Shown here: piece after piece, positions 24,248-33,295 of the stretch
Layout: every line of letters starts with the position of its first letter
How positions within the stretch are numbered: position 1 is the first letter of the stretch
NCBI RefSeq assembly: GCF_900104085.1
Contig: NZ_FNLD01000001.1
Location: 2,028,331-2,092,330, forward strand
Source: Pseudoxanthomonas sp. CF125
GTDB lineage: Bacteria > Pseudomonadota > Gammaproteobacteria > Xanthomonadales > Xanthomonadaceae
Length of the DNA stretch: 64,000 bases
Reading direction: 5' to 3'
Notes under the pieces: model-generated
What the model was told of the DNA's origin: nothing
Database searches by the model: none
What the model saw: the letters and a program-made list of their open reading frames with translations, nothing else
Program-made: the position numbers and the translations under genes

Positions 24248-26337
24248 GGCTGGGCTTCCTGCTTTAGCCCCTCTCCCGTCGGGAGAGGGGTTGGGGTGAG
24301 GGTACGGTTTACACGTGCAGTACCAGATTGTGCAGTTGCCGCAGTTGCACGTGCGGGCGGAGTTGGTTCAACGCCAGCGCCAGCACTAGCCTCGCCCCGT
24401 ACCCTCTCCCCAACCCCTCTCCCGTCGGGAGAGGGGCTCAAGGCGGGAGAGGGGCTCGGCGCGTCGATCTTTTCCGACCCCTGCACTTCCGGAACTTCCG
24501 GCATCTTGCCCAACAACCACGCATCGAAGACCTTGCGCACGATCGGCGCAGCGGTGGATGCGCCGTAACCGCCGCCTTCCACCGCCACCGCCACCGCAAT
24601 GGTCGGGTTCTCGGCCGGCGCATAGCCGATGTACAGCGCGCGGTGGCGCTTCCACAGCGGCAACGATTTCGGGTTGATCGCAACGGTGCTGCGGTTGACC
24701 ACCTGCGCGGTACCGGTCTTGCCGGCCGAACGATAGGCCGAGCCACGGAATACGCTGGCTGCGGTGCCGATGGTCACGGTCATTTCCATACCTTCCTGGA
24801 CCACGCGCACGTGGTCGGCGCGGTCGCTGATGCGCCGCGGCACCGGCTGCGGCAGCGGCTGCCACGGCGCGTCGAAGCCGGCGCGCTGTTCGGTCGCCAG
24901 GTGCGGGCGCCGCAGCATGCCGCCGTCGGCGATCGCCGCGGTGCCGCGCGCCAGCTGCAGCAGGGTCGCCTTCCACAGGCCCTGGCCAATCGCCGAATTG
25001 ACCAGATCGCCGGGGTACCAGCGGTCCCCGGCGTATTTCCGCTTGCTTTCCGGGGAGGGCACGATGCCCTCGATTTCGCCCATCAGGTCGATGCCGGTCT
25101 TCTGGCCGAAACCATACCTGGCCATGTATTCGTCGTAGCGCTGTACGCCCATGTCCAGCGCCAGCCGGTAGTAGTAGGTGTTGACCGATTCGTAGATCGA
25201 CTTGCGCGCGTCGGTCCAACCATGACCGCCACGATGCGAGTCGCCCCAGCCGCGCCCGGTCATGCCGGGCAGGCGGAACATGCCGGTGGAAAGCGTCTTG
25301 TCCTCGGGTTTGCGCAGGCCGCTGTCCATGCCGGCCAGCGCGGTCAACGGCTTGACTGTCGAACCCGGGGCCACGCCGCCCAGCACCAGGCGGTTGAACT
25401 GCGGCCGCGAGGGATTGCTGTTGAGCGCGTTGAAATCGGCATGCGAAATGCCGTTGACGAACAGATTGGGGTCGTAGCTCGGCAGGCTGACCATGGCCAG
25501 CACTTCGCCGGTGCGCGGGTCCAGCGCCACCGCCGAACCTTCCAGGTCGCCAAATGCCTGCACCATGGCCAGCTGCAGGTTGGCGTCCACGCTCAGGCGC
25601 AGGTCCGAACCGGCCTGCGCCGGCACGCGTCCCACCGTGCGCAGGGCGCGGCCTTCGACATTGGTTTCGACCTGCTCGTAGCCGATCTTGCCGCGCAGCG
25701 TTTCTTCGTAATAGCGCTCCAGGCCGGTCTTGCCGATATGGGTCAGCGCGGCGTTGCCTTCGCCCAGGGTTTCCAGGTCTTTGTCGTCGATGCGCGACAC
25801 GTAACCCACGATGTGCGCGAACAGATCGCCGTACGGGTAACGGCGGGTCAGATAAGGCTCGAGCTCCACGCCGGGGAAGCGCCAGCGATCCACCGCGAAC
25901 CGCGCCATTTCTTCTTCGCCGACGCGCAGTTTCAGCGTGATCGGCCGAAAGCCCCGGGTCGCCTTGCGGGTGGCTTCGAAACGTTCGATGTCTTCCGGGG
26001 TGAGCACGAAAATCTTGCCGAGTTCGGCCACCAGTTTTTTCGGATCGCCCGCTTTTTCCGGCATCACTTCCAGGCGGAACGCGGGCACGTTTTCCGCCAG
26101 CAGCCGGCCCTCCCGGTCGAAGATACTGCCGCGCGCCGGCACCACCGGCTTGGGCTTGATGCGGTTGGCTTCCGACAGCGTCACGTACTCGGTGTGGTCG
26201 ATCACCTGCAGCTTGAAGTACCACCCCGCCAGTCCCAGCAGCGCGACCGCAACCACCACGAAGCCCAGCGCCGCGCGACGGCGGAACTGCTCGGCTTCCG
26301 CATGCGGATTCTTCGACGGTCGGCGGGCGGGCCGCAT
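24244..26337 (-). CDS. mrdA: penicillin-binding protein 2 with repeat-derived C-terminal tail
   Basis: A 697-residue PBP2, the transpeptidase partner of RodA. It has one N-terminal membrane helix (GFVVVAVALLGLAGWYF), a dimerisation domain with VVPARGSIFDREGRLLAENV, and a transpeptidase domain with STVK, SVN (YESVNTYYYRL) and KTG (AGKTGTAQVV). ATG 26337 follows the mreD stop by 2 bp; the longer frame is rejected. The last 60 residues or so (about 634-691) are encoded by a 173-bp palindromic repeat (24266-24438): SPDGRGVGERVRGEA and RVNRTLTPTPLPTGEGL. The same peptide tail occurs in MreC, and it is unlikely to be part of the ancestral enzyme. Confidence 0.95.
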   Translation of the reverse strand: MRPARRPSKNPHAEAEQFRRRAALGFVVVAVALLGLAGWYFKLQVIDHTEYVTLSEANRIKPKPVVPARGSIFDREGRLLAENVPAFRLEVMPEKAGDPKKLVAELGKIFVLTPEDIERFEATRKATRGFRPITLKLRVGEEEMARFAVDRWRFPGVELEPYLTRRYPYGDLFAHIVGYVSRIDDKDLETLGEGNAALTHIGKTGLERYYEETLRGKIGYEQVETNVEGRALRTVGRVPAQAGSDLRLSVDANLQLAMVQAFGDLEGSAVALDPRTGEVLAMVSLPSYDPNLFVNGISHADFNALNSNPSRPQFNRLVLGGVAPGSTVKPLTALAGMDSGLRKPEDKTLSTGMFRLPGMTGRGWGDSHRGGHGWTDARKSIYESVNTYYYRLALDMGVQRYDEYMARYGFGQKTGIDLMGEIEGIVPSPESKRKYAGDRWYPGDLVNSAIGQGLWKATLLQLARGTAAIADGGMLRRPHLATEQRAGFDAPWQPLPQPVPRRISDRADHVRVVQEGMEMTVTIGTAASVFRGSAYRSAGKTGTAQVVNRSTVAINPKSLPLWKRHRALYIGYAPAENPTIAVAVAVEGGGYGASTAAPIVRKVFDAWLLGKMPEVPEVQGSEKIDAPSPSPALSPSPDGRGVGERVRGEASAGAGVEPTPPARATAATAQSGTARVNRTLTPTPLPTGEGLKQEAQP
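24266..24438. repeat. palindromic repeat family H, copy 1 (inside mrdA)
   Basis: A 173-bp element with arms of about 42 bp (AGCCCCTCTCCCGTCGGGAG... and its inverse) that themselves contain a CCCCTCTCCC/GGGAGAGGGG hairpin. It is fully within the PBP2 reading frame. Copy 2, of identical length and orientation, is inside mreC. A fragment (GGGAGAGGGGCT) follows at 24445-24456. Confidence 0.92.
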
Positions 26338-26339
26338 GG

Positions 26340-26819
26340 CTACTGGCGCTTGCCCAGGCGCAGCGCATCCAGCATCAGGAACAGCGGCGGCCACAGCAGC
26401 ATGCCCAGCACGGGCGCCCACCAGTAGTTCCAGGGCAATGCCGGTTCACCGAGCGCCAGATGCACGGCGCCGGTCACCACGCGATCGTTGAGCAGCAGCA
26501 CTCCGATCGCCAGCGCCTGCTGCGAGGTCGGGAAAAAGCGCAGGCGCGCGCGGAACCGCTGCAGGATGAAGGTCATGATCACCAGACGCAGCGCCTGCTC
26601 GCCGAGCAGCCCTCCGAACATCAGGTCGGCGATGACCCCGACCACGAAGGCGAAACCCAGCCCGGCGCTGTCCGGCGCTTCGATGACCCAGTAAGCCATC
26701 ACCAACGCCAGCCAGTAAGGGCGCAGCGGCTGCAGCATGCCCGGCAAGGGCAGCAGGCCCAGCAACAGCGCCAGGATGATGCTGACTGGCAGGATCCAGC
26801 CTCGGCGCTGACGGCTCAT
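26340..26819 (-). CDS. mreD: rod shape-determining protein MreD
   Basis: A 159-residue inner-membrane protein with five or six helices (ILPVSIILALLLGLLPLPGM, VMAYWVIEAPDSAGLGFAFV, LMFGGLLGEQALRLVIMTF). These are typical of MreD, which links MreC to the elongation machinery. It overlaps mreC by 4 bp and is 2 bp from mrdA. Confidence 0.93.
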   Translation of the reverse strand: MSRQRRGWILPVSIILALLLGLLPLPGMLQPLRPYWLALVMAYWVIEAPDSAGLGFAFVVGVIADLMFGGLLGEQALRLVIMTFILQRFRARLRFFPTSQQALAIGVLLLNDRVVTGAVHLALGEPALPWNYWWAPVLGMLLWPPLFLMLDALRLGKRQ

Positions 26820-27922
26820 GGGCGGGGCTCCTGCGAGGTTGCCGGCGCTGGGTTTGCTGTAGTTTGCGCAGGCGCGGTTTCAAGCCCCTCTCCCGGCGGG
26901 AGAGGGGTTGGGGTGAGGGTACGGTTTACACGGGAAGCTGCAGGCGTCGGCGCATTCGTATTTTCGACAGCGGGCAAAGTGGGCCCAACGCCAGCGCCGG
27001 CATCCGCCTCACCCCGTACCCTCTCCCCAACCCCTCTGCCGGGGGGAGAGGGGCTAGATGCAGCGGCTCCGCCGACTGCCAATGCCTTCGGCGCCGATCG
27101 CAACAACAGTACGTCGCGGCCACGGTTCAACTGGGCGGCAGGCCTGAGCTCGCCGATCAGGAACGCGCGGCTGTCGTCGGGACGCAGGCCGGTCACCGTT
27201 CCCACCGGAAACCCGGCCGGAAACCGTCCACCCAGACCGGAACTGACGATCACGTCCCCGGTTTTCACGTCGGTGTTCAGCGGCACGTCGGACAGTTCCA
27301 GATGATCGCCGCGGCCGTACACGATCAGACGCACGCCATTGCGCGACACCACCACCGGCACCGCATGGTCGGGATCGGTCAGCAGCAGCACGGTGGAATG
27401 GGACGGAGTGGTTTCGATGATCTGTCCCATCAGACCGCCGGCGTCGATCACCGCCTGACCCACGTGCACGCCTTCGCTGCTGCCGGCATCCAGCACCAGG
27501 CGCTGGCGGGTCGGGTCGAGGTCGATGTTGAGGATCGGGGCCAGTTGCACATCCAGCCCACGGCTTTCGGCGGCGCCCAGCAGCGCGCGCAGCTGCGCGT
27601 TGTCGGCAGCGGCTGTCTGCAGGCGGGTCAGGCGCGCGTTGGCGATCAGCAGCTCATTGCGCAGGTTGCGGTTTTCGGTGGTCAGGCGGGTGCGGGTACC
27701 AGCATCGTCCTGCATGCGCGCGCCCAGCCGTCCGGGCAGGCCGGCCAGCCACCACAGCGGCTGGGTAGCCATGTTGGCCTGAACGCGGAACTGGGAAAGC
27801 CAGCCGCCGCGGTGATCGAAGATGATCAGCGCGATGGCCAACGCCAGATACCCCAACAGCCTGAGCGTGCTGGCGACTTCGCCTGGACGGGCAGTGACGG
27901 GAGGACCGGCGTAGGAGGGCAT
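26816..27922 (-). CDS. mreC: rod shape-determining protein MreC with repeat-derived tail
   Basis: A 368-residue bitopic protein: one membrane helix (LLGYLALAIALIIFDHRGGW), a coiled coil (RTRLTTENRNLRNELLIANA) and the beta-barrel MreC core (NIDLDPTRQRLVLDAGSSEG, VPVVVSRNGVRLIVYGRGDH, VIVSSGLGGRFPAGFPVGTV). Start MPSYAGPPV at 27922 is chosen; a further 28 residues upstream (NPESRIPNPR) translate a repeat. Residues about 290-347 are encoded by a 173-bp palindromic element (SPPGRGVGERVRGEA and RVNRTLTPTPLPPGEGL), matching the tail of PBP2. The tail follows the complete core, so core function is probably spared. Confidence 0.94.
   Translation of the reverse strand: MPSYAGPPVTARPGEVASTLRLLGYLALAIALIIFDHRGGWLSQFRVQANMATQPLWWLAGLPGRLGARMQDDAGTRTRLTTENRNLRNELLIANARLTRLQTAAADNAQLRALLGAAESRGLDVQLAPILNIDLDPTRQRLVLDAGSSEGVHVGQAVIDAGGLMGQIIETTPSHSTVLLLTDPDHAVPVVVSRNGVRLIVYGRGDHLELSDVPLNTDVKTGDVIVSSGLGGRFPAGFPVGTVTGLRPDDSRAFLIGELRPAAQLNRGRDVLLLRSAPKALAVGGAAASSPSPPGRGVGERVRGEADAGAGVGPTLPAVENTNAPTPAASRVNRTLTPTPLPPGEGLETAPAQTTANPAPATSQEPRP
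26883..27055. repeat. palindromic repeat family H, copy 2 (inside mreC)
   Basis: 173 bp, same orientation and length as copy 1. The arms are AGCCCCTCTCCCGGCGGGAG... and CCCCTCTGCCGGGGGGAGAG.... The inner loop differs from copy 1 but keeps TACGGTTTACACG and CGCCAGCGCC. Confidence 0.92.
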
Positions 27923-27926
27923 CAGG

Positions 27927-28081
27927 CGGGGATTCGGGATTCGGGATTCGGGATTGGGAACAAGCGCGGCAGCGCGGGCCTTTCGCTTTCGCCGCCACCC
28001 CAGCATGCACTCATCGCCATCCCAAACATCGAAGCCCTACCGGTATTTTGCGAATCCCCAATCCCGAATCACGAATCCCGG
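27927..28081. repeat. GATTCGGGATT-type inverted repeat between mreB and mreC
   Basis: Left side: three tandem GATTCGG units (GGGATTCGGGATTCGGGATT) at 27928-27957. Right side: CGAATCCCCAATCCCGAATC and ACGAATCCCG at 28051-28080. The arms are imperfect inverted copies around about 90 bp. This occupies nearly the whole mreB-mreC gap. Confidence 0.85.
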
Positions 28082-28086
28082 TTACA

Positions 28087-29331
<1,245 letters not shown>

Positions 29332-29602
29332 CTAGGGCCTGTTAACGCTATTGGGATAGGTCACGTTGTGTCGCCGCGGCCGCCAGGCGTTTGTGCGTGG
29401 CGCAGCTGCAGGCTGGTGGCCTGTTCAAGCCGCGCGCGAGCGTCTGGCGGCCGCGGCGACACAACCCGAAGGGCTGCCCCTGAGTGCGCACGGGGCCGCG
29501 TCATCATTCGGGCATGTATCGACATACATTTCCTCATTCTTCCTTGCCCCGTACACACTCAGGGGCGGCGTGGCCTATCCCAATAGCGTTAACAGGCCCT
29601 AG
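29332..29602. mobile_element. MITE with perfect terminal inverted repeats and CTAG duplication
   Basis: The outer 29 bases at each end are exact reverse complements: CTAG plus 25 bp beginning GGGCCTGTTAACGCTATTGG. CTAG is most simply a 4-bp target duplication, consistent with the YTAR preference of the IS5 group. There is no transposase; the interior folds into two further long hairpins (about 29364-29465 and 29477-29567). A solo end of the same family is at 5808-5863. Confidence 0.85.
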
Positions 29603-29689
29603 CCGTTACCCTTTGCGCCGCCAAGGTGACGCCGCCTGGCCGTTGCCCGGCCCGCTGGCAGCGACTTTCCTCATTGAAGAGACTGCCCA

Positions 29690-30622
29690 ATGTCCGCACT
29701 GATCTGTGGTTCCCTCGCCTACGACACCATCATGGTGTTCCCGGACCAGTTCAAGAACCACATCCTTCCGGACAAGGTGCACATCCTCAACGTGTCCTTC
29801 CTGGTGCCGCGCATGCGCCGCGAGTTCGGCGGCTGCGCCGGCAACATCGCCTACAACCTCAAGCTGCTGGGCGGCGAACCGATCCCCATGGCCACCGTGG
29901 GCCAGGATTTCGGCCCCTACCGCGAATGGTTCGTCGAGCAGGGCATCGACATGAGCCAGGTCAAGGTGATCGACGAGCTGTTCACCCCCCAGGCCTTCAT
30001 CACCACCGACCTGGACAACAACCAGATCACCGCCTTCCACCCCGGGGCGATGATGCGCAGCTACGAAAACCATGTGAAGAACGTGCCCGGCGTCACTTTC
30101 GGCATCGTCAGCCCCGACGGCCGCGAGGGCATGCTGCAGAACGCCACCGAATTCGCCGAGGCCGGCATCCCATTCATCTTCGATCCCGGACAGGCCATGC
30201 CGCTGTTCAACGGCGCCGAGCTGCGCCATTTCATCGAACAGGCCGACTACGTCACCGTCAACGACTACGAATCCAACCTGCTGCAGGAACGCACCGGCTG
30301 GAGCGAGAACGAGATCATGCAGCGGGTGAAGGCCTACATCACCACCCGCGGCCCGCACGGCTCGCAGATCCACACCCCGGAAAAAACCTTCGAAATCCCG
30401 CCGGCGCACGAACGCCGGGTCACCGATCCCACCGGTTGCGGCGACGCGTTCCGCGCCGGCCTGATCTTCGGCATCGAGAAAGGCTACGACTGGCTGACCA
30501 TCGGCCGCATGGGCAATCTGATGGGCGCGCTGAAGGTGGAGCACCCGGGCACTCAGAACCAGCGCTTCGACTACGCCGAATTCGCCGAGCAGTTCAAGCA
30601 GCAGTTCGGCTACACGCTGTAA
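29690..30622 (+). CDS. PfkB-family carbohydrate/nucleoside kinase (adenosine-kinase-like)
   Basis: A 310-residue ribokinase-fold enzyme beginning MSALICGSLAYDTIMVFPDQ. The substrate-side N-terminal block REFGGCAGNIAYNLKLLGGE and the C-terminal anion-hole/catalytic motif RRVTDPTGCGDAFRAGLIFG, with catalytic Asp in GCGDAF, are intact. A TVNDYESNLL block precedes it. Its similarity pattern and adenosine-kinase-type annotation in xanthomonads suggest adenosine or a sugar as substrate, but the sequence alone cannot settle this. It is divergent from mreB with the MITE between, and monocistronic. Confidence 0.88.
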   Translation: MSALICGSLAYDTIMVFPDQFKNHILPDKVHILNVSFLVPRMRREFGGCAGNIAYNLKLLGGEPIPMATVGQDFGPYREWFVEQGIDMSQVKVIDELFTPQAFITTDLDNNQITAFHPGAMMRSYENHVKNVPGVTFGIVSPDGREGMLQNATEFAEAGIPFIFDPGQAMPLFNGAELRHFIEQADYVTVNDYESNLLQERTGWSENEIMQRVKAYITTRGPHGSQIHTPEKTFEIPPAHERRVTDPTGCGDAFRAGLIFGIEKGYDWLTIGRMGNLMGALKVEHPGTQNQRFDYAEFAEQFKQQFGYTL

Positions 30623-30640
30623 AGGCCATCATCCTACGCA

Positions 30641-30718
30641 CGTGGGAGCGCCGTCCCGGCGCGAGCTCTTGGCTTCTGATCACAACGCAAAAGCTCGCGG
30701 CGGGACGCCGCTCCCACG
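30641..30718. repeat. palindromic repeat family A, copy 2
   Basis: Arms CGTGGGAGCG(C)CGTCCCG... and ...CGGGACGCCGCTCCCACG with two mismatches in the left arm. It lies 18 bp after the kinase stop and just before the convergent ybaK stop, a position suited to bidirectional termination. Confidence 0.85.
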
Positions 30719-30724
30719 AGCCGA

Positions 30725-31192
30725 TCACATCACATGCGCCAGCCATAGCAATTCCGGCTGCGCCAGGCGCTCGAATTCGCTATAGGGCATGCGCACGGCG
30801 TCGGTGTGCGAACCGGCGTTGAAGGCGATCTCGGCTTGTCCGGTCAGACGCGAATCCACATAGACCGGCATTCCGTAGAGATTGCCGAACGGTGGCATCG
30901 CGCCGAGTTCGCAATCGGGGAACGCATCGCGGAATTCGTCTTCCTGTGCGAGTTCCACCTCGCTGCCGGCCAACGCGCGCGACAGGCGCAACAGGTCCAC
31001 GCGGTAGGACGCGGGCATCACCATCATCGCCAGCTTGCCGTCGACCTTGAGCATCACGGTCTTGGCGAAATGGCGGCTGCCGATGTGCGTCGCGGCCGCG
31101 GTCTGGTCGGCGGTGATGGTGCGTTCGTGGGTGAGCGCGGTGTAGTGGCCGTGGCGCTCGTCGAGAAAGTGGTGCAGTCGTGGGGAGAGCAT
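30725..31192 (-). CDS. YbaK/EbsC-type aminoacyl-tRNA deacylase
   Basis: A 155-residue protein starting MLSPRLHHFLDERHGHYTAL at ATG 31192, which has a GGAGG ribosome site; the 7 extra residues upstream are dropped. Typical deacylase-domain parts are HIGSRHFAKTVMLKVDGKLA with the conserved Lys, MMVMPASYRVDL, and GAMPPFGNLYGMPVYVD. The GxxPP-type loop is present. Such free-standing domains hydrolyse mischarged tRNAs, often Cys- or Ala-tRNAPro. Exact specificity is unknown. Confidence 0.88.
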   Translation of the reverse strand: MLSPRLHHFLDERHGHYTALTHERTITADQTAAATHIGSRHFAKTVMLKVDGKLAMMVMPASYRVDLLRLSRALAGSEVELAQEDEFRDAFPDCELGAMPPFGNLYGMPVYVDSRLTGQAEIAFNAGSHTDAVRMPYSEFERLAQPELLWLAHVM

Positions 31193-31410
31193 GGTCGCCT
31201 CCGCGTGACGCACGCCTGCCGTCCGCTGCGGCGATGCGTCGCTGGGTTACCGGGCGCGCGCTTCCGGCGTCGCGTCGCCTTGGCGGCGCGCTGGATACGC
31301 ACGCGCTCGTCTTGGGGCCGAGCATACTCCCGTCAGCCGAGGATGGCGTGATGGTCATGCCTGCTGCTGCAGAGCGATTGAATGGCAGGGACAAGAAGCA
31401 GAACACGGAG

Positions 31411-31570
31411 CGCCCCCTTTGGAAAAGGGGGCTACGGGGGATTTGCTCTTGATCTTCGCGAGGGCGAGGGCAAGATCAAGGGCAAAGCAAAAGCAAATCC
31501 CCCTCGATCCCCCTTTTTCAAAGGGGGAGGTCGATGCGTCGACTTGCTACGAGATGCATCGACTTGCTAC
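31411..31570. repeat. palindromic repeat family G copy 2, plus an 18-bp direct repeat
   Basis: 31411-31530 matches the family at 22974 (CCCCCTTTGG... GGGGGATTTGCTCTTGATC and the inverse). It is followed by an 18-bp direct repeat, GATGCGTCGACTTGCTAC / GATGCATCGACTTGCTAC, at 31533 and 31553. Together they fill most of the 388-bp gap between ybaK and the lipoprotein gene; no gene is seen in that gap. Confidence 0.85.
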
Positions 31571-31580
31571 CAATGGGGGA

Positions 31581-32315
31581 TCAGTTCCAACCCGGCATCT
31601 GCGCGCCGTCCAGGCCACCAGTCTCGAACGTCGCGGTACGAGTGCCGCCGCCCTTGACGGGGAATTCGATCGAAAGGGTTTTCGTCTTGCCCGCCAATCG
31701 CCACAGTCCCTTGTAATCGGTCACGAACATGGCGATGGCTTCGTCGGTGTCGGGGCGCCACGCGGCCATCGATTTCGCCGCTGCCCCATCGGCGGCTACT
31801 TTGACGTTGCAGCCGCCAGCGCAGCGGAAATCGCTGGCCTGCAGCACCAGATACGCGCTGCGCTTCCACTTGGGATGGTCGCGGAAGACCAGCTGCACGG
31901 GCCTGGCGCCGCTGCCGTCCAGATCGACCGGATCCTTGCTGTAGATCATCGCCGACTTCTGGGTGCCGCCGGGAGCGACGACCTGCGCATAGTTCCAGAG
32001 CGCCGCGAGCCGGCGCTGTTCGCGCGCGGCTTCGCCCTTGGCCTTCACGTCTTCGTAGCCAGCCTTCATCTTCGCGGCGGCCTGACTGTCGGGATACTGC
32101 GACAGCAGCGCCGCGCCGTGCACGCGCGCCATATCCCAGTTCTGGGCGGTGACCGCGCTGTCGTATTCTCGCGCCAGCGCGGTGGCCGCCTCTTCCTGCG
32201 CGGCGGCCTGCGCCTGCGCGGCGGCGCGCTGTTCGGCCTCGCGGTCGCCGCACGCGGCCAACGCCAGCGCGCAGCAAAACAGCAGGACGGCGCGCTTGGA
32301 GGAAGTGGTTTTCAT
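31581..32315 (-). CDS. hypothetical lipoprotein (244 aa)
   Basis: The signal MKTTSSKRAVLLFCCALALA is followed by Cys in the lipobox LAAC, then an Ala/Gln-rich helical region (about 25-105) resembling a coiled coil (EQRAAAQAQAAAQEEAATAL). The C-terminal half is beta-rich (SAMIYSKDPVDLDGSGARPV, FRCAGGCNVKVAADGAAAKS) with two near cysteines. No family is recognised. It is coupled by a 4-bp overlap to the alpha/beta hydrolase gene upstream and sits at the end of that short operon. Confidence 0.8.
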   Translation of the reverse strand: MKTTSSKRAVLLFCCALALAACGDREAEQRAAAQAQAAAQEEAATALAREYDSAVTAQNWDMARVHGAALLSQYPDSQAAAKMKAGYEDVKAKGEAAREQRRLAALWNYAQVVAPGGTQKSAMIYSKDPVDLDGSGARPVQLVFRDHPKWKRSAYLVLQASDFRCAGGCNVKVAADGAAAKSMAAWRPDTDEAIAMFVTDYKGLWRLAGKTKTLSIEFPVKGGGTRTATFETGGLDGAQMPGWN

Positions 32316-33292
32316 CGGGGTGCTCCCTTGTTGATCAGAATTTCGACCGCGGCGGCGATCTCATCGGGTTTTTCCACTATCGACATATGCCCGCAACCGT
32401 CAAGCAATACCTTGCGGGCCTGCGGCATCTGCGCGGCATAAAGGTCCATGGCGCTGGCGTCGATCACCGCGTCCTGCCGGCACCACAACAGTAATGCTGG
32501 CTGACGGATATTCGCGGCGGCTTCGCCCGGCAGGAAACGTTCGTCGCTGCGCCCTATCCTGTCGAGCACGCTTTGTTCGAACGGGGCCTGCTGTTTGCGC
32601 CAATCGATCACCGCGCGCGATGCCGGCCACGGGATCGAGGGCTTGGCGTCGTCGAGATAGAACACCGTATCGAGATAGCGCTTGAGCGACGCTTCGTCTT
32701 CCACGCCGAACGGGTTCTTGCCCGCCAGTACCTCGGTGCCGAACTGGTTGTCCTTGAAACGTACCCCGGCAGCGTCGAACAGGCCCACGCGCGCCACGCT
32801 TTGCGGATGGTCGGCCGCGGTCAGGGCGACGATGCCGCCGCCCATCGAATGGCCGAGCAGAACGACTTCGCTGCCCTGCCGTTTGGCTATCCCATCGATG
32901 AAGGCGGCGACCCTTTCGCTTTGCGCCACGAACCCGTAGTCCTGCCCCTTGATGCGCTCGCTGTCGCCCCAGCCCGGCAGATCCGGGATCACCAGCCGAT
33001 AACGGCCGCGCAACCTTTCGGCCAGCGGATACCAGTTCTCCTTGCTGCCGGTGAAGCCGTGGATCATCACCACGGTGGGCGCGTTGGCCCGGTCCGCTTC
33101 GCGCACGGCATACACCCAGCGATGGCCGGCCACCTGCGCCTGCCGCAACGACAGGCCCGCTGCCCAGCGTTGCCGTGCGAACTCCGCATGGACCAACGCC
33201 AGCGGATCGCGCCACAGCCACACCGCCATCGCACCAACGAAAACGGCCGCCAGCAAGGCGACCGTCTTCAGGGTACGGCGATGCGAACGCAT
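32312..33292 (-). CDS. membrane-anchored alpha/beta hydrolase
   Basis: A 326-residue protein with an N-terminal anchor (TVALLAAVFVGAMAVWLW) and a canonical alpha/beta hydrolase fold. The oxyanion block is VVMIHGFTGSKENWYPLAER, the nucleophile elbow is LLGHSMGGGIVALTAADHPQ, the acid is in WCRQDAVIDASAM, and the catalytic His is in DGCGHMSIVEKP. The substrate is unknown; an esterase or lipase is likely. It overlaps the lipoprotein gene and starts 3 bp from the M1 peptidase stop, so the three genes probably form one transcript. Confidence 0.9.
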   Translation of the reverse strand: MRSHRRTLKTVALLAAVFVGAMAVWLWRDPLALVHAEFARQRWAAGLSLRQAQVAGHRWVYAVREADRANAPTVVMIHGFTGSKENWYPLAERLRGRYRLVIPDLPGWGDSERIKGQDYGFVAQSERVAAFIDGIAKRQGSEVVLLGHSMGGGIVALTAADHPQSVARVGLFDAAGVRFKDNQFGTEVLAGKNPFGVEDEASLKRYLDTVFYLDDAKPSIPWPASRAVIDWRKQQAPFEQSVLDRIGRSDERFLPGEAAANIRQPALLLWCRQDAVIDASAMDLYAAQMPQARKVLLDGCGHMSIVEKPDEIAAAVEILINKGAPR

Positions 33293-33295
33293 CGC

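Noticed and set aside
29332..29602. Complete insertion sequence
   Set aside because: Only 271 bp and no transposase frame, so it is a non-autonomous element.
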